Notes: a model not told the origin generated them from the letters alone. Shown: positions 7,928 to 16,838, counted from the first letter of the stretch. The stretch is DNA of 64,000 nucleotides from Collinsella ureilytica (GCF_019795105.1 NZ_JAIMFO010000009.1:1-64000); one strand, 5' to 3'. Program-made: numbers and translations.

Positions 7928-9661
7928 ATGCCAGCTGATCAAAGCACACAGAAGCAACATGGTGAGGAGGCTCAGCGAACCAGTTCTGTTGCGTCTCATC
8001 GTGTCCCGCGCGCGGTGGACGCAGTTCCCGGAGCCCCCTCTTCTTTGGCACCGAGTGAGCGCTATCAGCTCACGCGGGTAGGCAGACGTGCCCGTATCGG
8101 TCAGATCTTTAAGCTCGCTCGCACCTATGAGGTGTGGCGAGGGCTCACCCCTGAGCGCATGCGGAGCTTAATTGAAGATTTGGGTCCCATGTTTGTGAAG
8201 ATGGGGCAAATCTTGGCTACACGCTCAGAGATTTTGCCGCAAGAGTATTGCGACGAGCTTGGCCGTTTGCGAACCGAAGTGGAGCCGGTACCCTTCTCAG
8301 TTGTGCGTGACTGCTTGGAAGCTGAGTACGGCATAGCACCTGAGCATGTTTTTGCGTGGATTGCTGAGCACCCGCTAGGAAGTGCTTCGCTTGCTCAAGT
8401 GCATCGGGCACGCTTGGTAACTGGTGAGGACGTAGCCGTGAAGGTGCAGCGTCCGGGCGCACAGCAGATCATGGCGCAAGATATCGATATCATGCGCTCA
8501 CTTGCGCGCCATGTCAGCCGCTTTATGCGCTCAGAGCAGGTCATTGATTTTACGGGTGTGGTTGAGGAACTCTGGCAAAGCTTTCGTGAGGAAACGAATT
8601 TCTTAATGGAAGCAAAAAATCTTGAAGAGTTCTACGATCTTCATGTAGGTGTGCCCAATATTTCTTGCCCTCGGCCGTATACGGCGTACTGCACCGAGCA
8701 TATTGTGGTTATGGACTATATCGAGGGGATCTCGGTCGAGGATCCAGCGACCTTGCGTGCAGCTGGCTTTCGCTTGCACGATATTGGTTCTCAAATTGTT
8801 GAAGACTATGCTCAGCAAGTTTTAGATGATGGATTTTTCCATGCCGATCCTCATGCGGGCAATATCATTGTGAGCGGTGGAGTCATTTACTTTATTGACC
8901 TGGGCATGGTTGGCAGAATGGGCGGGCATGACCGCAGCCTTGTGCAGGAAATGATCTTTTCTATCGCTCGCGGAAACGTTGCCGACTTAAAGGATGCCCT
9001 GATGCGCTTCGCGGTTTCGCGGGGTGACTCATCAGAGCTTGATCATGCGGCCTTTCTTACAGATCTCGACTATATCGTGTCGGATTTTGCCGCTCGCGAT
9101 CTGCAAGATCTCGATGTTGGCGGTCTTTTTAATGCGCTCGTAAACCTTGCGCGCAAAAATGATGTTGAGCTGCCCAGTGTGGTCACCATGTTTGCTCGCG
9201 GACTCGTGACGCTCGAAGGATTGCTCAGTGAGTATTTGCCCGACGTGAATATGATTGAGATCATCGCTCGGCATATGAGTCGCTCCACAAATCCCGTGAG
9301 TGCTGCACAAGAGATGGCCTCAGAGCTTAAGACAGATTCGTGGAAGGCACTCAAAAGTAGCCTTGTTGCTGCAGGTCAGCTGGATCTTGCAAGCAGAATG
9401 CTTACCCGTGGCCAGCTCAAGATCAACACCCAGCTGTTGGGGAGCGAGCAGGTCTTGCGCCACATAGGTGGCATTATCGACCGGCTTTCGATGGCCATTG
9501 TGGTGGCTGGTCTTTTTATTGGCTCATCGGTAGTCTACTACGCCAAGATCGAACCGGTGATCTTTGGTATTCCGGTTATCGGATTTTTAGGCTATTCCTC
9601 TGCGCTTGTGCTGGCCTTAGGCTTAGGGCGAGAGATTTGGCGCAATAGCCACGGAAAATGA
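7928..9661 (+). CDS. UbiB/AarF (ABC1) atypical kinase-like membrane protein
   Basis: 577 residues. Hallmarks of the UbiB family are present: the K-x-G-Q motif (F-V-K-M-G-Q, 89-94), the Ala-rich nucleotide loop L-G-S-A-S-L-A-Q-V-H-R-A, V-A-V-K-V-Q-R-P with the ATP lysine, the catalytic H-A-D-P-H-A-G-N-I and the F-I-D-L-G metal motif. Two C-terminal hydrophobic segments (about 520-540 and 545-565) should anchor it in the membrane. Family members support isoprenoid-lipid or quinone biosynthesis and lipid handling by an ATPase activity. The first 45 residues are polar and poorly conserved. It is coupled upstream to a phasin-like gene and downstream, by ATGA overlap, to a small ORF. Confidence 0.93.
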   Translation: MPADQSTQKQHGEEAQRTSSVASHRVPRAVDAVPGAPSSLAPSERYQLTRVGRRARIGQIFKLARTYEVWRGLTPERMRSLIEDLGPMFVKMGQILATRSEILPQEYCDELGRLRTEVEPVPFSVVRDCLEAEYGIAPEHVFAWIAEHPLGSASLAQVHRARLVTGEDVAVKVQRPGAQQIMAQDIDIMRSLARHVSRFMRSEQVIDFTGVVEELWQSFREETNFLMEAKNLEEFYDLHVGVPNISCPRPYTAYCTEHIVVMDYIEGISVEDPATLRAAGFRLHDIGSQIVEDYAQQVLDDGFFHADPHAGNIIVSGGVIYFIDLGMVGRMGGHDRSLVQEMIFSIARGNVADLKDALMRFAVSRGDSSELDHAAFLTDLDYIVSDFAARDLQDLDVGGLFNALVNLARKNDVELPSVVTMFARGLVTLEGLLSEYLPDVNMIEIIARHMSRSTNPVSAAQEMASELKTDSWKALKSSLVAAGQLDLASRMLTRGQLKINTQLLGSEQVLRHIGGIIDRLSMAIVVAGLFIGSSVVYYAKIEPVIFGIPVIGFLGYSSALVLALGLGREIWRNSHGK

Positions 9662-9801
9662 CCGTGATACGAATGCTTGAGCCTCAGCTTCTGCGGCCAA
9701 GCGGTAAGCGTCGCGCACGTGTCGCTCAGGCATTGTTGCGCACAGCTCGGTACGTAGCAGAAGATATTGCCACGCTCAGATCTATCCGAGCAGGTCTGTA
9801 G
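9658..9801 (+). CDS. Small coupled ORF, 47 residues, unknown
   Basis: An ATG at 9658 overlaps the TGA of the UbiB-family gene (ATGA) and opens a 47-codon frame ending TAG at 9799-9801. The product is basic and helical (P-S-G-K-R-R-A-R-V-A-Q-A-L-L, R-Y-V-A-E-D-I-A) with no Cys and no signal peptide. No independent ribosome-binding site is visible, so translation would depend on coupling. Codon use is like the neighbours. It may be a real small protein or a chance frame. Confidence 0.4.
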   Translation: MTVIRMLEPQLLRPSGKRRARVAQALLRTARYVAEDIATLRSIRAGL

Positions 9802-9883
9802 CAAACAACACAGAGCGCAATCTGATCCCTGTGCCATAATGAGGAATTAACCTCGAACGTCGCTTTAGAAAGGACGGAGCCGC

Positions 9884-11971
9884 ATGGCTTCTCATGAAAC
9901 GCTTGAAGGTCGCCCCAGCTGGCCAAAGCGAGCTGTTATTACCGCTGGTATGCCATATGGAAATAAAGGCCTGCACTTTGGTCATGTAGGCGGTGTCTTT
10001 ATTCCAGCTGATTTTTACGCACGCTTCTTGCGCGATCGCCTCGGAGCGCAAAACGTTATATTCGTTTCGGGTACTGATTGCTTTGGCTCTCCCATTATGG
10101 AAGGGTATCGTCGCCGCAAAGAAGCGGGCACATTCACGGGATCTATTAAAGATTATGTCCAGTCGTACCATGATGATCAGGCAGAGACCCTTGCTGCTTT
10201 TGAGGTATCGTGTGACCTGTATGCGGGCAGTGCCTTAGAGCCTGCTGCAAAGATTCATGAGCAGATGACTGCAGAGATTATCTCTCGCCTGTACGATCAG
10301 GGGCAGCTGTTCAAGCGGTCTACCAAGCAGTTCTTTGATCCATCTGCGAATCAGTTTTTGAATGGGCGCCAGGTATTAGGCCGTTGCCCCATCCAGGGAT
10401 GTCGCTCAGAAAAGGCCTATGCAGATGAGTGCGATTTAGGACATCAATATGAGCCGGAAGAGCTCATTGCTCCGAAGAGTGCTCTCACCGGTGAGGTACC
10501 TGAGCTGGTGCCGGTTGATAATTTTTACTTTGATTTACCGGCCTTTCTTGGTTGCTTGCGCGAGCGGGTAGCAGCGCTTGCAGATGATGAGACCACCCGC
10601 TCGGTGGTGCGCACCACGATGGAAGAGTGGCTCCTGCCACCGCGCTTGCATATCCAGGTAAAATATCGTGAGCTCTTTGAAGAGCTGAGGAGCAAGCTCC
10701 CCGAGCATACGCTTGAGGAGTCACCTGATGGCAAGGGCTCGTTTGTGGTGAGTTTTCCGAGCTGGCGCGAACGCGATCAAGCCCATGAGCCACTGCGTGA
10801 AGGGGGCGTGCGGTTCCGCTCAGGTAAGGCTCTGGTGCCCTTTAGAATTACCGGCAATATTGACTGGGGCGTTCCTGTTCCCACGCTTGAGAATAGCTCT
10901 GGTCTCACGTGCTGGGTATGGCCAGAGAGTCTATGGGCACCCATCAGCTTTACACGTACGGTTCTTGCTCTCGATGCAGAGCAGGCTTGCCCCAGCAGCT
11001 CTCATGCACAGCTTGATTGGCATGCCTGGTGGTGCTCTCCTGAGGCAAAGATTTTTCAGTTCATCGGCCAAGATAATATCTACTTCTACGGAGTGGCACA
11101 GTCTGCACTATGGGATGCGCTGGGCTGGAACATGGAGCCCACAACGGTTGTGGCCAACTATCACCTGCTCTATCAGGGGAAGAAAGCAAGCTCGAGCTCA
11201 GAGACACCGCCGCCTCCTGCCCGTGAGCTCCTGGATCGCTATACGGCCGAGCAGCTGCGTGCCCATTGGCTTTCACTCGGTTTAGGGGAGAAGCCGGTGA
11301 GCTTTTCGCCTAAGGCCTTTGATGAGCGCGTCGTTGGTAAAAACCAAGACGGTACGCCGCTTCGTGCTTGCGATGATAAGCGCGTGATCGATCCTGTCTT
11401 AAAGGAAGGGGCAATGCTTACCGGTGTCTTTAACCGGCTGGCACGGTCGTGCTTCTACGCCGTTGCTCCAAAAGAAGGCTCGGCAAGTGCCGTGCGTACC
11501 GGCGCTATTCCTGCTGGCTTAGCAGCTCAAGAAGTTGTTCAAGAAGTACAAGCTTCCATGCTTGCTTTTGAGCGAGCTATGCATAGCTTTGAGCTTCATC
11601 GTGCACTAGCTACCTGCGATGAGCTGCTGCGTCGGGCGAATAAGCGCTGGAGTGATGCTGCAAAAGCAACGCAGGACGCAAAGAGTTCAGGCGATCAAGA
11701 GCGAGCTGACGAGCTTGGGGCAGCAGCCTTGAGAGATGCTTTCTATGAGCTTTGGGTAGGCTCTGTGCTTATGCACGGTATTGTGCCTCAAGGCACTGAA
11801 CTCATCTGCGAGAACCTGCGTTTTGATCCAGAGCTCTTCTTTAGCTGGGATCATCTCTTTGGCTCGCTCGATGATTTGGTTACCGCTCAAGGTGAGGTTC
11901 CAGGAGAGCATCTGATCACAACCCTTCCTCCGCGCTTTGACTTTTTCCGTAAACACGAAAGTCAGTTCTGA
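9884..11971 (+). CDS. Divergent methionyl-tRNA synthetase-like class I ligase
   Basis: 695 residues. Class I synthetase features: A-G-M-P-Y-G-N-K-G-L-H-F-G-H (HIGH box), F-V-S-G-T-D-C-F-G-S-P-I where MetRS has T-G-T-D-E-H-G, a zinc-knuckle-like C-P-I-Q-G-C ... C-D-L-G-H region at about 170-190, V-D-N-F-Y-F-D-L, F-I-G-Q-D-N-I-Y-F, and a helical C-terminal anticodon-type domain. The KMSKS loop reads G-K-K-A-S-S-S-S, keeping the lysine and serines but not the full motif. A good AAAGGACGGAG site precedes the ATG. It could be the only MetRS of the organism, a paralogue, or a re-purposed ligase; the sequence alone does not decide. Confidence 0.75.
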   Translation: MASHETLEGRPSWPKRAVITAGMPYGNKGLHFGHVGGVFIPADFYARFLRDRLGAQNVIFVSGTDCFGSPIMEGYRRRKEAGTFTGSIKDYVQSYHDDQAETLAAFEVSCDLYAGSALEPAAKIHEQMTAEIISRLYDQGQLFKRSTKQFFDPSANQFLNGRQVLGRCPIQGCRSEKAYADECDLGHQYEPEELIAPKSALTGEVPELVPVDNFYFDLPAFLGCLRERVAALADDETTRSVVRTTMEEWLLPPRLHIQVKYRELFEELRSKLPEHTLEESPDGKGSFVVSFPSWRERDQAHEPLREGGVRFRSGKALVPFRITGNIDWGVPVPTLENSSGLTCWVWPESLWAPISFTRTVLALDAEQACPSSSHAQLDWHAWWCSPEAKIFQFIGQDNIYFYGVAQSALWDALGWNMEPTTVVANYHLLYQGKKASSSSETPPPPARELLDRYTAEQLRAHWLSLGLGEKPVSFSPKAFDERVVGKNQDGTPLRACDDKRVIDPVLKEGAMLTGVFNRLARSCFYAVAPKEGSASAVRTGAIPAGLAAQEVVQEVQASMLAFERAMHSFELHRALATCDELLRRANKRWSDAAKATQDAKSSGDQERADELGAAALRDAFYELWVGSVLMHGIVPQGTELICENLRFDPELFFSWDHLFGSLDDLVTAQGEVPGEHLITTLPPRFDFFRKHESQF

Positions 11972-11978
11972 GGTCGGC

Positions 11979-13259
11979 ATGCGTGAGGAGCGCCTTGATC
12001 GACCCTTTATGATTCGGCGTGCGGTGCCTTCTGATGTTGTAGGTGTCCTCTCTGTATTGGAGGACGGCCGTCGCTCGATTGCTCGGTTGGGGATTGATCA
12101 GTGGCAGGATGGCTATCCGGGTACACCGGAGGCTGAGACCGATATTGCCTGTGGATCGTGCATTGTTGCTGAAGACCGTCGGGGCACCATTGTGGGCACC
12201 TTGGCACTCAAGCTCGATGCTGACCCAGATTATGAGGCAGCTCCGATTGCATGGCTCCCCACCCCTGCCGGGGCACCAGAGGTACCGTATGCGGCAATTC
12301 ATCGTTGTGCAACGGCTGAACATGCTCTGGGAAAAGGCGTTATGGGAGCGCTGTTTAGCGCGGCAGCAGAGCTTGCTCAGCGCGCAGGGAAAACCAGTAT
12401 TCGCGTTGACACCCACCCGGGCAATATTGCCATGCGTGCCTTTTTAATGCGGCAGGGCTTTCTTGAGCTTGAGCCATTTGATCTCGTCTCTCATGGTGGT
12501 GGAGATCCGAGGCGGATTGCCTTTGAGCGACCCATTTCTGCAGACCAGCCTGATCAGGCGCGCATGTTGGAGCAAGCGCGGGTAGGCCTTGGTTCAAATG
12601 CACCTCGGTATCCCAGCGCTCCGGTTCTGATGAGCACAGGGGGCGGTCATGCCGGTTCTTTTGAGTTGCGTCTCACCGAAGATGCGGTGTTTCTCGGACG
12701 CGCAACGGCTCATTCTGGCGTTGTTGCGCTTGCGGGCGGATTGGCAGGTGTGCTGTGGTTTTCGGTGATCTCAGAGCTTTTGGAACTTCCTGTCCCCACC
12801 GATGCAACTTTGCTGGGTGCTGGGGTTCCTTTTTGGGCGCTCTGGATTGTAGGCGTGCTATGTGCCATTCTCTGTTCGTATGTTTTGCACGAGCTCATTC
12901 ATGCCGCGCTCTTTAAGATCTTGGCACCGAGTGCTCGGGTGCGCCTTGGAGCTTCGTGGAGCCTCGGCCTTATCTTTGCCAGTGCTGAGGGAGTGTCGTA
13001 TAGCCGTCGGCGCTACCAGTTGATTATCATGGCACCAACCGTAGTTATTACCGGCCTGCTGGTGGTGCTTGGTGTGCTTACCGGTTACTCACTTGCCGCG
13101 TGGGTGGTCGCAGTCATTCATCTTACGGGCTGCACTGGAGACTGGGGCTGCTTTGAGGCGGTTATCAGAGACAAAGCCATTGTGTACTGCGAGGATACGG
13201 CCTGGGGCGTGCGCTTTCACCGCGCACAAGAAGATGCAAAAGAAGGTGGATCGCATTGA
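11979..13259 (+). CDS. GNAT acetyltransferase fused to a DUF3267-like membrane metalloprotease
   Basis: 426 residues with two parts. Residues 1-185 form a GNAT N-acetyltransferase (I-R-R-A-V-P-S-D near the start, H-R-C-A-T..G-K-G-V-M-G-A-L-F for the acetyl-CoA loop, then I-R-V-D-T-H-P-G-N-I-A-M-R-A-F). Residues 230-426 contain four hydrophobic segments and H-E-L-I-H, the zinc-binding signature of DUF3267/M50-like putative peptidases, with a second candidate acidic ligand in the later G-C-T-G-D-W region. The start at 11979 uses TGAGG and lies just after the upstream stop. It overlaps queH by 4 bases. Fusion of these two folds is unusual. The substrate is unknown. Confidence 0.75.
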   Translation: MREERLDRPFMIRRAVPSDVVGVLSVLEDGRRSIARLGIDQWQDGYPGTPEAETDIACGSCIVAEDRRGTIVGTLALKLDADPDYEAAPIAWLPTPAGAPEVPYAAIHRCATAEHALGKGVMGALFSAAAELAQRAGKTSIRVDTHPGNIAMRAFLMRQGFLELEPFDLVSHGGGDPRRIAFERPISADQPDQARMLEQARVGLGSNAPRYPSAPVLMSTGGGHAGSFELRLTEDAVFLGRATAHSGVVALAGGLAGVLWFSVISELLELPVPTDATLLGAGVPFWALWIVGVLCAILCSYVLHELIHAALFKILAPSARVRLGASWSLGLIFASAEGVSYSRRRYQLIIMAPTVVITGLLVVLGVLTGYSLAAWVVAVIHLTGCTGDWGCFEAVIRDKAIVYCEDTAWGVRFHRAQEDAKEGGSH

Positions 13260-13861
13260 GTGAGGCGCGCCTCTTATTACATGCCTGTTGTGCTCCGTGT
13301 TCACTTGAGCCGGTACGCCATCTGCGACTTGAAGGACTTGATCCCACGATTTGCTGGACCAATCCTAATATCCAGCCTGAGTCTGAGCGCATAAGGCGTC
13401 TGGATGAGCTCCGGCGTTGGTGTGCGGCAGAAGATATTGAGCTGATTGAGGCATCGGATAATCTTGATGCGTGGGAGCGTGGAGTGGCTCCTCTTGGAGC
13501 AACTGATCGCGTTCGGCGTTGCCGTGCCTGCTATGGTTTGCGCCTATCCGAGCTATGCTCTGTAGCCGAAGCGCGAGGCTTCACCCACGTTGCTACAACG
13601 CTCGCAGTTTCTCCCTATCAGCTGTTCGAGGTCTCAAATGAATTACTTGAGCGCCTGGCATGCGCTCATGGTCTCACACCCGTTATTCGCGATTGGCGAC
13701 CCTGGTATGGTGAGGCAACGGCAAGGTCACGAGCTCTTGGAATGTATCGTCAGCGCTACTGTGGCTGCAGGTTCTCTGCAGCAGAAGCAGCTCTAGATCG
13801 CGCCCGAATTCGTGACGAGCGGCGGAATAACCACCGAGTGCGTTCGGTGTTTGCGCTATGA
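13256..13861 (+). CDS. queH: Epoxyqueuosine reductase QueH
   Basis: 201 residues of the DUF208 family. QueH reduces epoxyqueuosine to queuosine in the wobble base of GUN tRNAs and is the non-orthologous replacement of QueG. Conserved cysteines are all visible: H-A-C-C-A-P-C near the N-terminus, R-C-R-A-C-Y-x-L-R-L in the middle, and Y-C-G-C near the C-terminus. The TTG start overlaps the previous stop, so it is translated by coupling. It is directly followed by queA, whose product forms the QueH substrate. Confidence 0.93.
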   Translation: MSEARLLLHACCAPCSLEPVRHLRLEGLDPTICWTNPNIQPESERIRRLDELRRWCAAEDIELIEASDNLDAWERGVAPLGATDRVRRCRACYGLRLSELCSVAEARGFTHVATTLAVSPYQLFEVSNELLERLACAHGLTPVIRDWRPWYGEATARSRALGMYRQRYCGCRFSAAEAALDRARIRDERRNNHRVRSVFAL

Positions 13862-13899
13862 TGAGCGACGCAAACCCGAGATATTCTGGAGATGTTCGC

Positions 13900-15117
13900 A
13901 TGGCGCTCAGCACTGATGATTTTGATTATGACCTGCCCGATGAGCTTATCGCTCAAAGTCCGGCTGAGCCACGCGATAGCTGTCGGCTTCTGGTTTTGCA
14001 TCGCTTGCCTGGTGCATCTGGCCACTCATTGCAAGCTGGTGGTAGTCTCGAGCACAAAATCTTTCGCGATATTATTGATTATCTTGAGCCGGGCGATTTG
14101 CTGGTAGCAAACCGCACACGCGTGATGCCAGCGCGCCTCATTGGTCAAAAGGAGCGTACCGGCGGGGTATCTGAGACGCTTTTGCTGCGCCGCCGCGAGG
14201 ATCTCGATGCCTTAGGTTCGGTGTGGGAATGCTTGGTGAATCCGGGCAAACGCTTAAAGCCAGGCGCACGGATTGAATATCGCGCCGGAGGGCTGCATGC
14301 TCCCGCTACCGCTCCGGTGGTTTTGACTGGAGAGATTCTCGATTTTATTCCCGAGAACAAGGGCGGCAGGCTGGTGCGCTTTGAGCCACAAGGAGTTGGT
14401 GTAACAGGACAGGCGAGAAGTCTAGACGAGGCGATTCATGCTGCGGGCCATGTGCCTTTGCCTCCGTATATCACCGAGTACGAGGGCGATCCTGAAAAAT
14501 ATCAGACGGTCTATGCAATGCGTGAAGAGCATTCTGCTGCAGCTCCTACGGCTGGCTTGCACTTTACCCCTGAGCTTATCGAGGCGATTCGTGCAAAGGG
14601 TTGCGGCTGGGAGACCGTTGAGCTTGAGGTGGGTATTGATACCTTTCGGCTGGTGGAAGAAGACGATCCAACTCAGCATTGCATGCACACGGAGCGCTAT
14701 CACGTGAGCGCGTCTGTGGTGCAGGCGGTGCAGGCCACCAAGGCTGCTGGACACCGCGTCATTGCTGTAGGTACGACCGCTGTTCGCTCACTTGAAAGCG
14801 CCTTTGATCCAGAAGCTCGAGCAGGGGAGGTACCGCTCGTTGCGCGTGGCTTTGAGGGTCGTGCCAACGGGGCAGATGTGCTCAAGCGCGGCAATATTGT
14901 GGTGCGAGAAGATGCCTTAACTCAGCTGTATTTAATGCCTGGTTCCACCTATCACGTGGTGGATGCCCTCATTACCAATTTTCATGTACCGCGATCTACC
15001 CTTATGATGCTGGTTTCGGCGCTCGCAAGCACCGATCAAATTATGGAAGCGTATGCTCATGCAGTACAAGAGCAGTATCGCTTCTTGAGCTTTGGCGATG
15101 CCATGCTGATTGACTAA
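13900..15117 (+). CDS. queA: tRNA preQ1(34) S-adenosylmethionine ribosyltransferase-isomerase QueA
   Basis: 405 residues. QueA transfers and rearranges the ribosyl group of SAM onto preQ1 in tRNA, making epoxyqueuosine. Typical motifs are D-F-D-Y-D-L-P-D-E-L-I-A-Q at the N-terminus, R-V-M-P-A-R-L-I-G, S-A-A-A-P-T-A-G-L-H-F-T, V-G-T-T-A-V-R-S-L-E-S and N-F-H-V-P-R-S-T-L-M-M-L-V. I place the start at 13900 (GGAGATG upstream, usual family start); ATG 13858 overlapping the queH stop is possible and adds 14 residues. Confidence 0.96.
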   Translation: MALSTDDFDYDLPDELIAQSPAEPRDSCRLLVLHRLPGASGHSLQAGGSLEHKIFRDIIDYLEPGDLLVANRTRVMPARLIGQKERTGGVSETLLLRRREDLDALGSVWECLVNPGKRLKPGARIEYRAGGLHAPATAPVVLTGEILDFIPENKGGRLVRFEPQGVGVTGQARSLDEAIHAAGHVPLPPYITEYEGDPEKYQTVYAMREEHSAAAPTAGLHFTPELIEAIRAKGCGWETVELEVGIDTFRLVEEDDPTQHCMHTERYHVSASVVQAVQATKAAGHRVIAVGTTAVRSLESAFDPEARAGEVPLVARGFEGRANGADVLKRGNIVVREDALTQLYLMPGSTYHVVDALITNFHVPRSTLMMLVSALASTDQIMEAYAHAVQEQYRFLSFGDAMLID

Positions 15118-15263
15118 ATTCGAGCACTCGTAAGACTCGCCCTTTGCTCGCGCCGTTTTGCCATGGCAACAGACCCCAGATAGAAAATTGTTATAGTCTT
15201 CTAACATAAAGAAGATGTGCTTTTGGCTATGTGGGATTTTTTGAGCCGAGCGGGGGTGGGGCA

Positions 15264-15947
15264 ATGGACAAGTACACGAGAGCAGTCGTGGTTCAAACGT
15301 CATTATTTAATGGAATTGAAGCAGGTGAGCTTGAGTGCGCCTTGCGCGAGCTCGGTGCCTATACCAAGACGTATGAGGCTGGCGAACTGCTAATTCGCAT
15401 GGGGGATTGCACGCGTAGTTTTGGTATTGTGATCGACGGCCGCGTTCGCATTGATTTTTATGATGAGGCGGGAAATGTCTCAATCGTTGCAGCTATCGGA
15501 CGTGGAGGCTCGTTTGCCGAGGCAATTGCTTGTGCGGGAGATCCCAGTATCGTGCAGGTAGAGGCTGCCTCTGCCGCACGCGTTATCTGGATCGATATTT
15601 CTCGTGCCTTTGTAGGGCCGTCATCATCTGGGAGCGTGAGCGCTCGTATCGTGCTTGCAAATACTACGCGGATGCTGGCTCGTAAAAACATGCTTTTGAA
15701 CCGCAAGATGCAAATGATTGCTCAAAAGCGCTTGCGCGATCGGATTAAGCTCTTCTTGTTAGCGCAAGACGATACTCGGGATGTGATTCGCAGTACCTCG
15801 GAGATGACAAGAAGTGATCTTGCTCGCTATTTGAGTGTGGATCGCAGCGCTCTTTCTCGAGAGCTTGGTCGTATGCGTGACGAGGGCTTAATTGCGCTTC
15901 GCGGTAATACGATCGAGGTGCTCGACGGTAACTTCCTTGAGGCCTAG
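15264..15947 (+). CDS. Crp/Fnr-family transcriptional regulator
   Basis: 227 residues: a cyclic-nucleotide-binding-like beta-barrel (about 15-120), a dimerisation helix, and a C-terminal helix-turn-helix (T-R-S-D-L-A-R-Y-L-S-V-D-R-S-A-L-S-R-E-L-G-R-M). The N-terminal four-cysteine set of the oxygen sensor Fnr is not present, so an iron-sulfur cluster is unlikely. The cAMP-contact residues are not obviously conserved, so the ligand is unknown. The start at 15264 follows a GGGGTGGGG-rich ribosome-binding site. It is transcribed towards the surface-relay system that starts 176 bp downstream and could regulate it. Confidence 0.88.
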   Translation: MDKYTRAVVVQTSLFNGIEAGELECALRELGAYTKTYEAGELLIRMGDCTRSFGIVIDGRVRIDFYDEAGNVSIVAAIGRGGSFAEAIACAGDPSIVQVEAASAARVIWIDISRAFVGPSSSGSVSARIVLANTTRMLARKNMLLNRKMQMIAQKRLRDRIKLFLLAQDDTRDVIRSTSEMTRSDLARYLSVDRSALSRELGRMRDEGLIALRGNTIEVLDGNFLEA

Positions 15948-16123
15948 GTGCGGCTTAGATACAGCGGCTTAAAAAACTTATGGATAGATCAAGCTTTTCT
16001 TAAAAAAGTAAACCTAATCTTACAATTTGTGACTCTAGCAACAGCACGCCTACAAGGATTCAAAGAAACTGCTGATGAATAAGGCGTACACCGCTTGTAT
16101 GAAGCCCAATCGAAAGGATTCTT
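15948..16123. promoter_or_regulatory. Leader region of the surface-relay gene cluster
   Basis: A 176-bp AT-rich region. TACAAT at 16021-16026 is a likely -10, but no clear -35 is seen. An imperfect dyad GTAA-N8-TTAC spans about 16007-16022 and overlaps the -10, so it is a candidate operator. GAAAGGA near 16110 is the ribosome-binding site of the next gene. Confidence 0.4.
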
Positions 16124-16753
16124 ATGAGCCTGTCAACACAGGAAATGGCGAACGTTGATCGTCGTCACTTTGTGAAACTTGTCTTGGCCGGAGTTGCTGT
16201 TGCGGCGGCATCCACCTTGCTTCCCGAGAGCCCTCTTCTTCAGGAGGCGACCGCTCAGCAGGTGAGCTCAGGCCTTCGTGGTGCAAGCATTGCTCCGGGT
16301 ACGTATACGGTAACGGCCAATATCTTTACTGATAAGAAAGATACGCCGATTGGTGAGTATGCTTACGTGACCAATCCCGGTAACCCGCCGTTTAATAAGC
16401 CGATTAAGCCTGTTCAGAACAATGCCACGCTCGTGGTACAGGATAATAAGATGTTGCTTACCGTGCCTATTGTGAACACTACACTTGGAGTTTTAAAGCT
16501 TGCTGATGCCTCTTCTGATACGAGCGTGAGTGTCGTTTCAGGAAGTATTGTAAAGACTTCATGGGGCAATATTTTCTCAAAGATCAAGGAGCGCATCTCT
16601 TCGGTGACCTTCGATGTTACGAATTACGTTGAAGGGGAAACTCTAGTATTTTCACCATCAGAGGAGTGCGTAACATTCGCACTGTATCAGGGTGTTAAGC
16701 ATTGGGATCTTTTCTTCAATGCTGACTTCAGTGACGCCCGAAAGGCCTCATGA
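16124..16753 (+). CDS. Tat-type secreted single-domain protein of the surface-relay system
   Basis: 209 residues. The N-terminus carries a twin-arginine signal (D-R-R-H-F-V-K-L followed by a hydrophobic Ala/Val stretch to about residue 45), so the protein is probably exported folded. The mature part is one beta-rich domain beginning A-P-G-T-Y-T-V-T-A-N-I, then Y-V-T-N-P-G-N-P-P, V-Q-N-N-A-T-L-V-V and L-T-V-P-I-V-N. The same motifs recur three times in the next gene. The G-T-Y-T-V ... N-N-A-x-L-x-V ... L-T-V-P pattern is reminiscent of NEAT haem-binding domains, but haem-ligand residues cannot be assigned. A terminator separates it from the next gene, giving it independent abundance control. 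Confidence 0.7.
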   Translation: MSLSTQEMANVDRRHFVKLVLAGVAVAAASTLLPESPLLQEATAQQVSSGLRGASIAPGTYTVTANIFTDKKDTPIGEYAYVTNPGNPPFNKPIKPVQNNATLVVQDNKMLLTVPIVNTTLGVLKLADASSDTSVSVVSGSIVKTSWGNIFSKIKERISSVTFDVTNYVEGETLVFSPSEECVTFALYQGVKHWDLFFNADFSDARKAS

Positions 16754-16766
16754 AATTACTGGCGAG

Positions 16767-16801
16767 AGAGGCGGCCTGCAATCTGCAAGTCGCCTCTTTT
16801 G
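16767..16801 (+). terminator. Terminator/attenuator between the single-domain and three-domain genes
   Basis: Stem AGAGGCG (16767-16773) / CGCCTCT (16791-16797) with an inner TGCA/TGCA pairing and a T4 tract. It would let the small secreted protein be made in excess over the downstream transporter genes. Confidence 0.7.
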
Positions 16802-16838
16802 TCGTTTGTATCTACGTTCACTGTTTGTAAGGAGTGCC

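Noticed and set aside
16007-16022. Iron-box (DtxR-type) or Fnr site before the surface-relay genes
   Set aside because: The dyad GTAA-N8-TTAC matches neither consensus well; kept only as an unspecific candidate operator.
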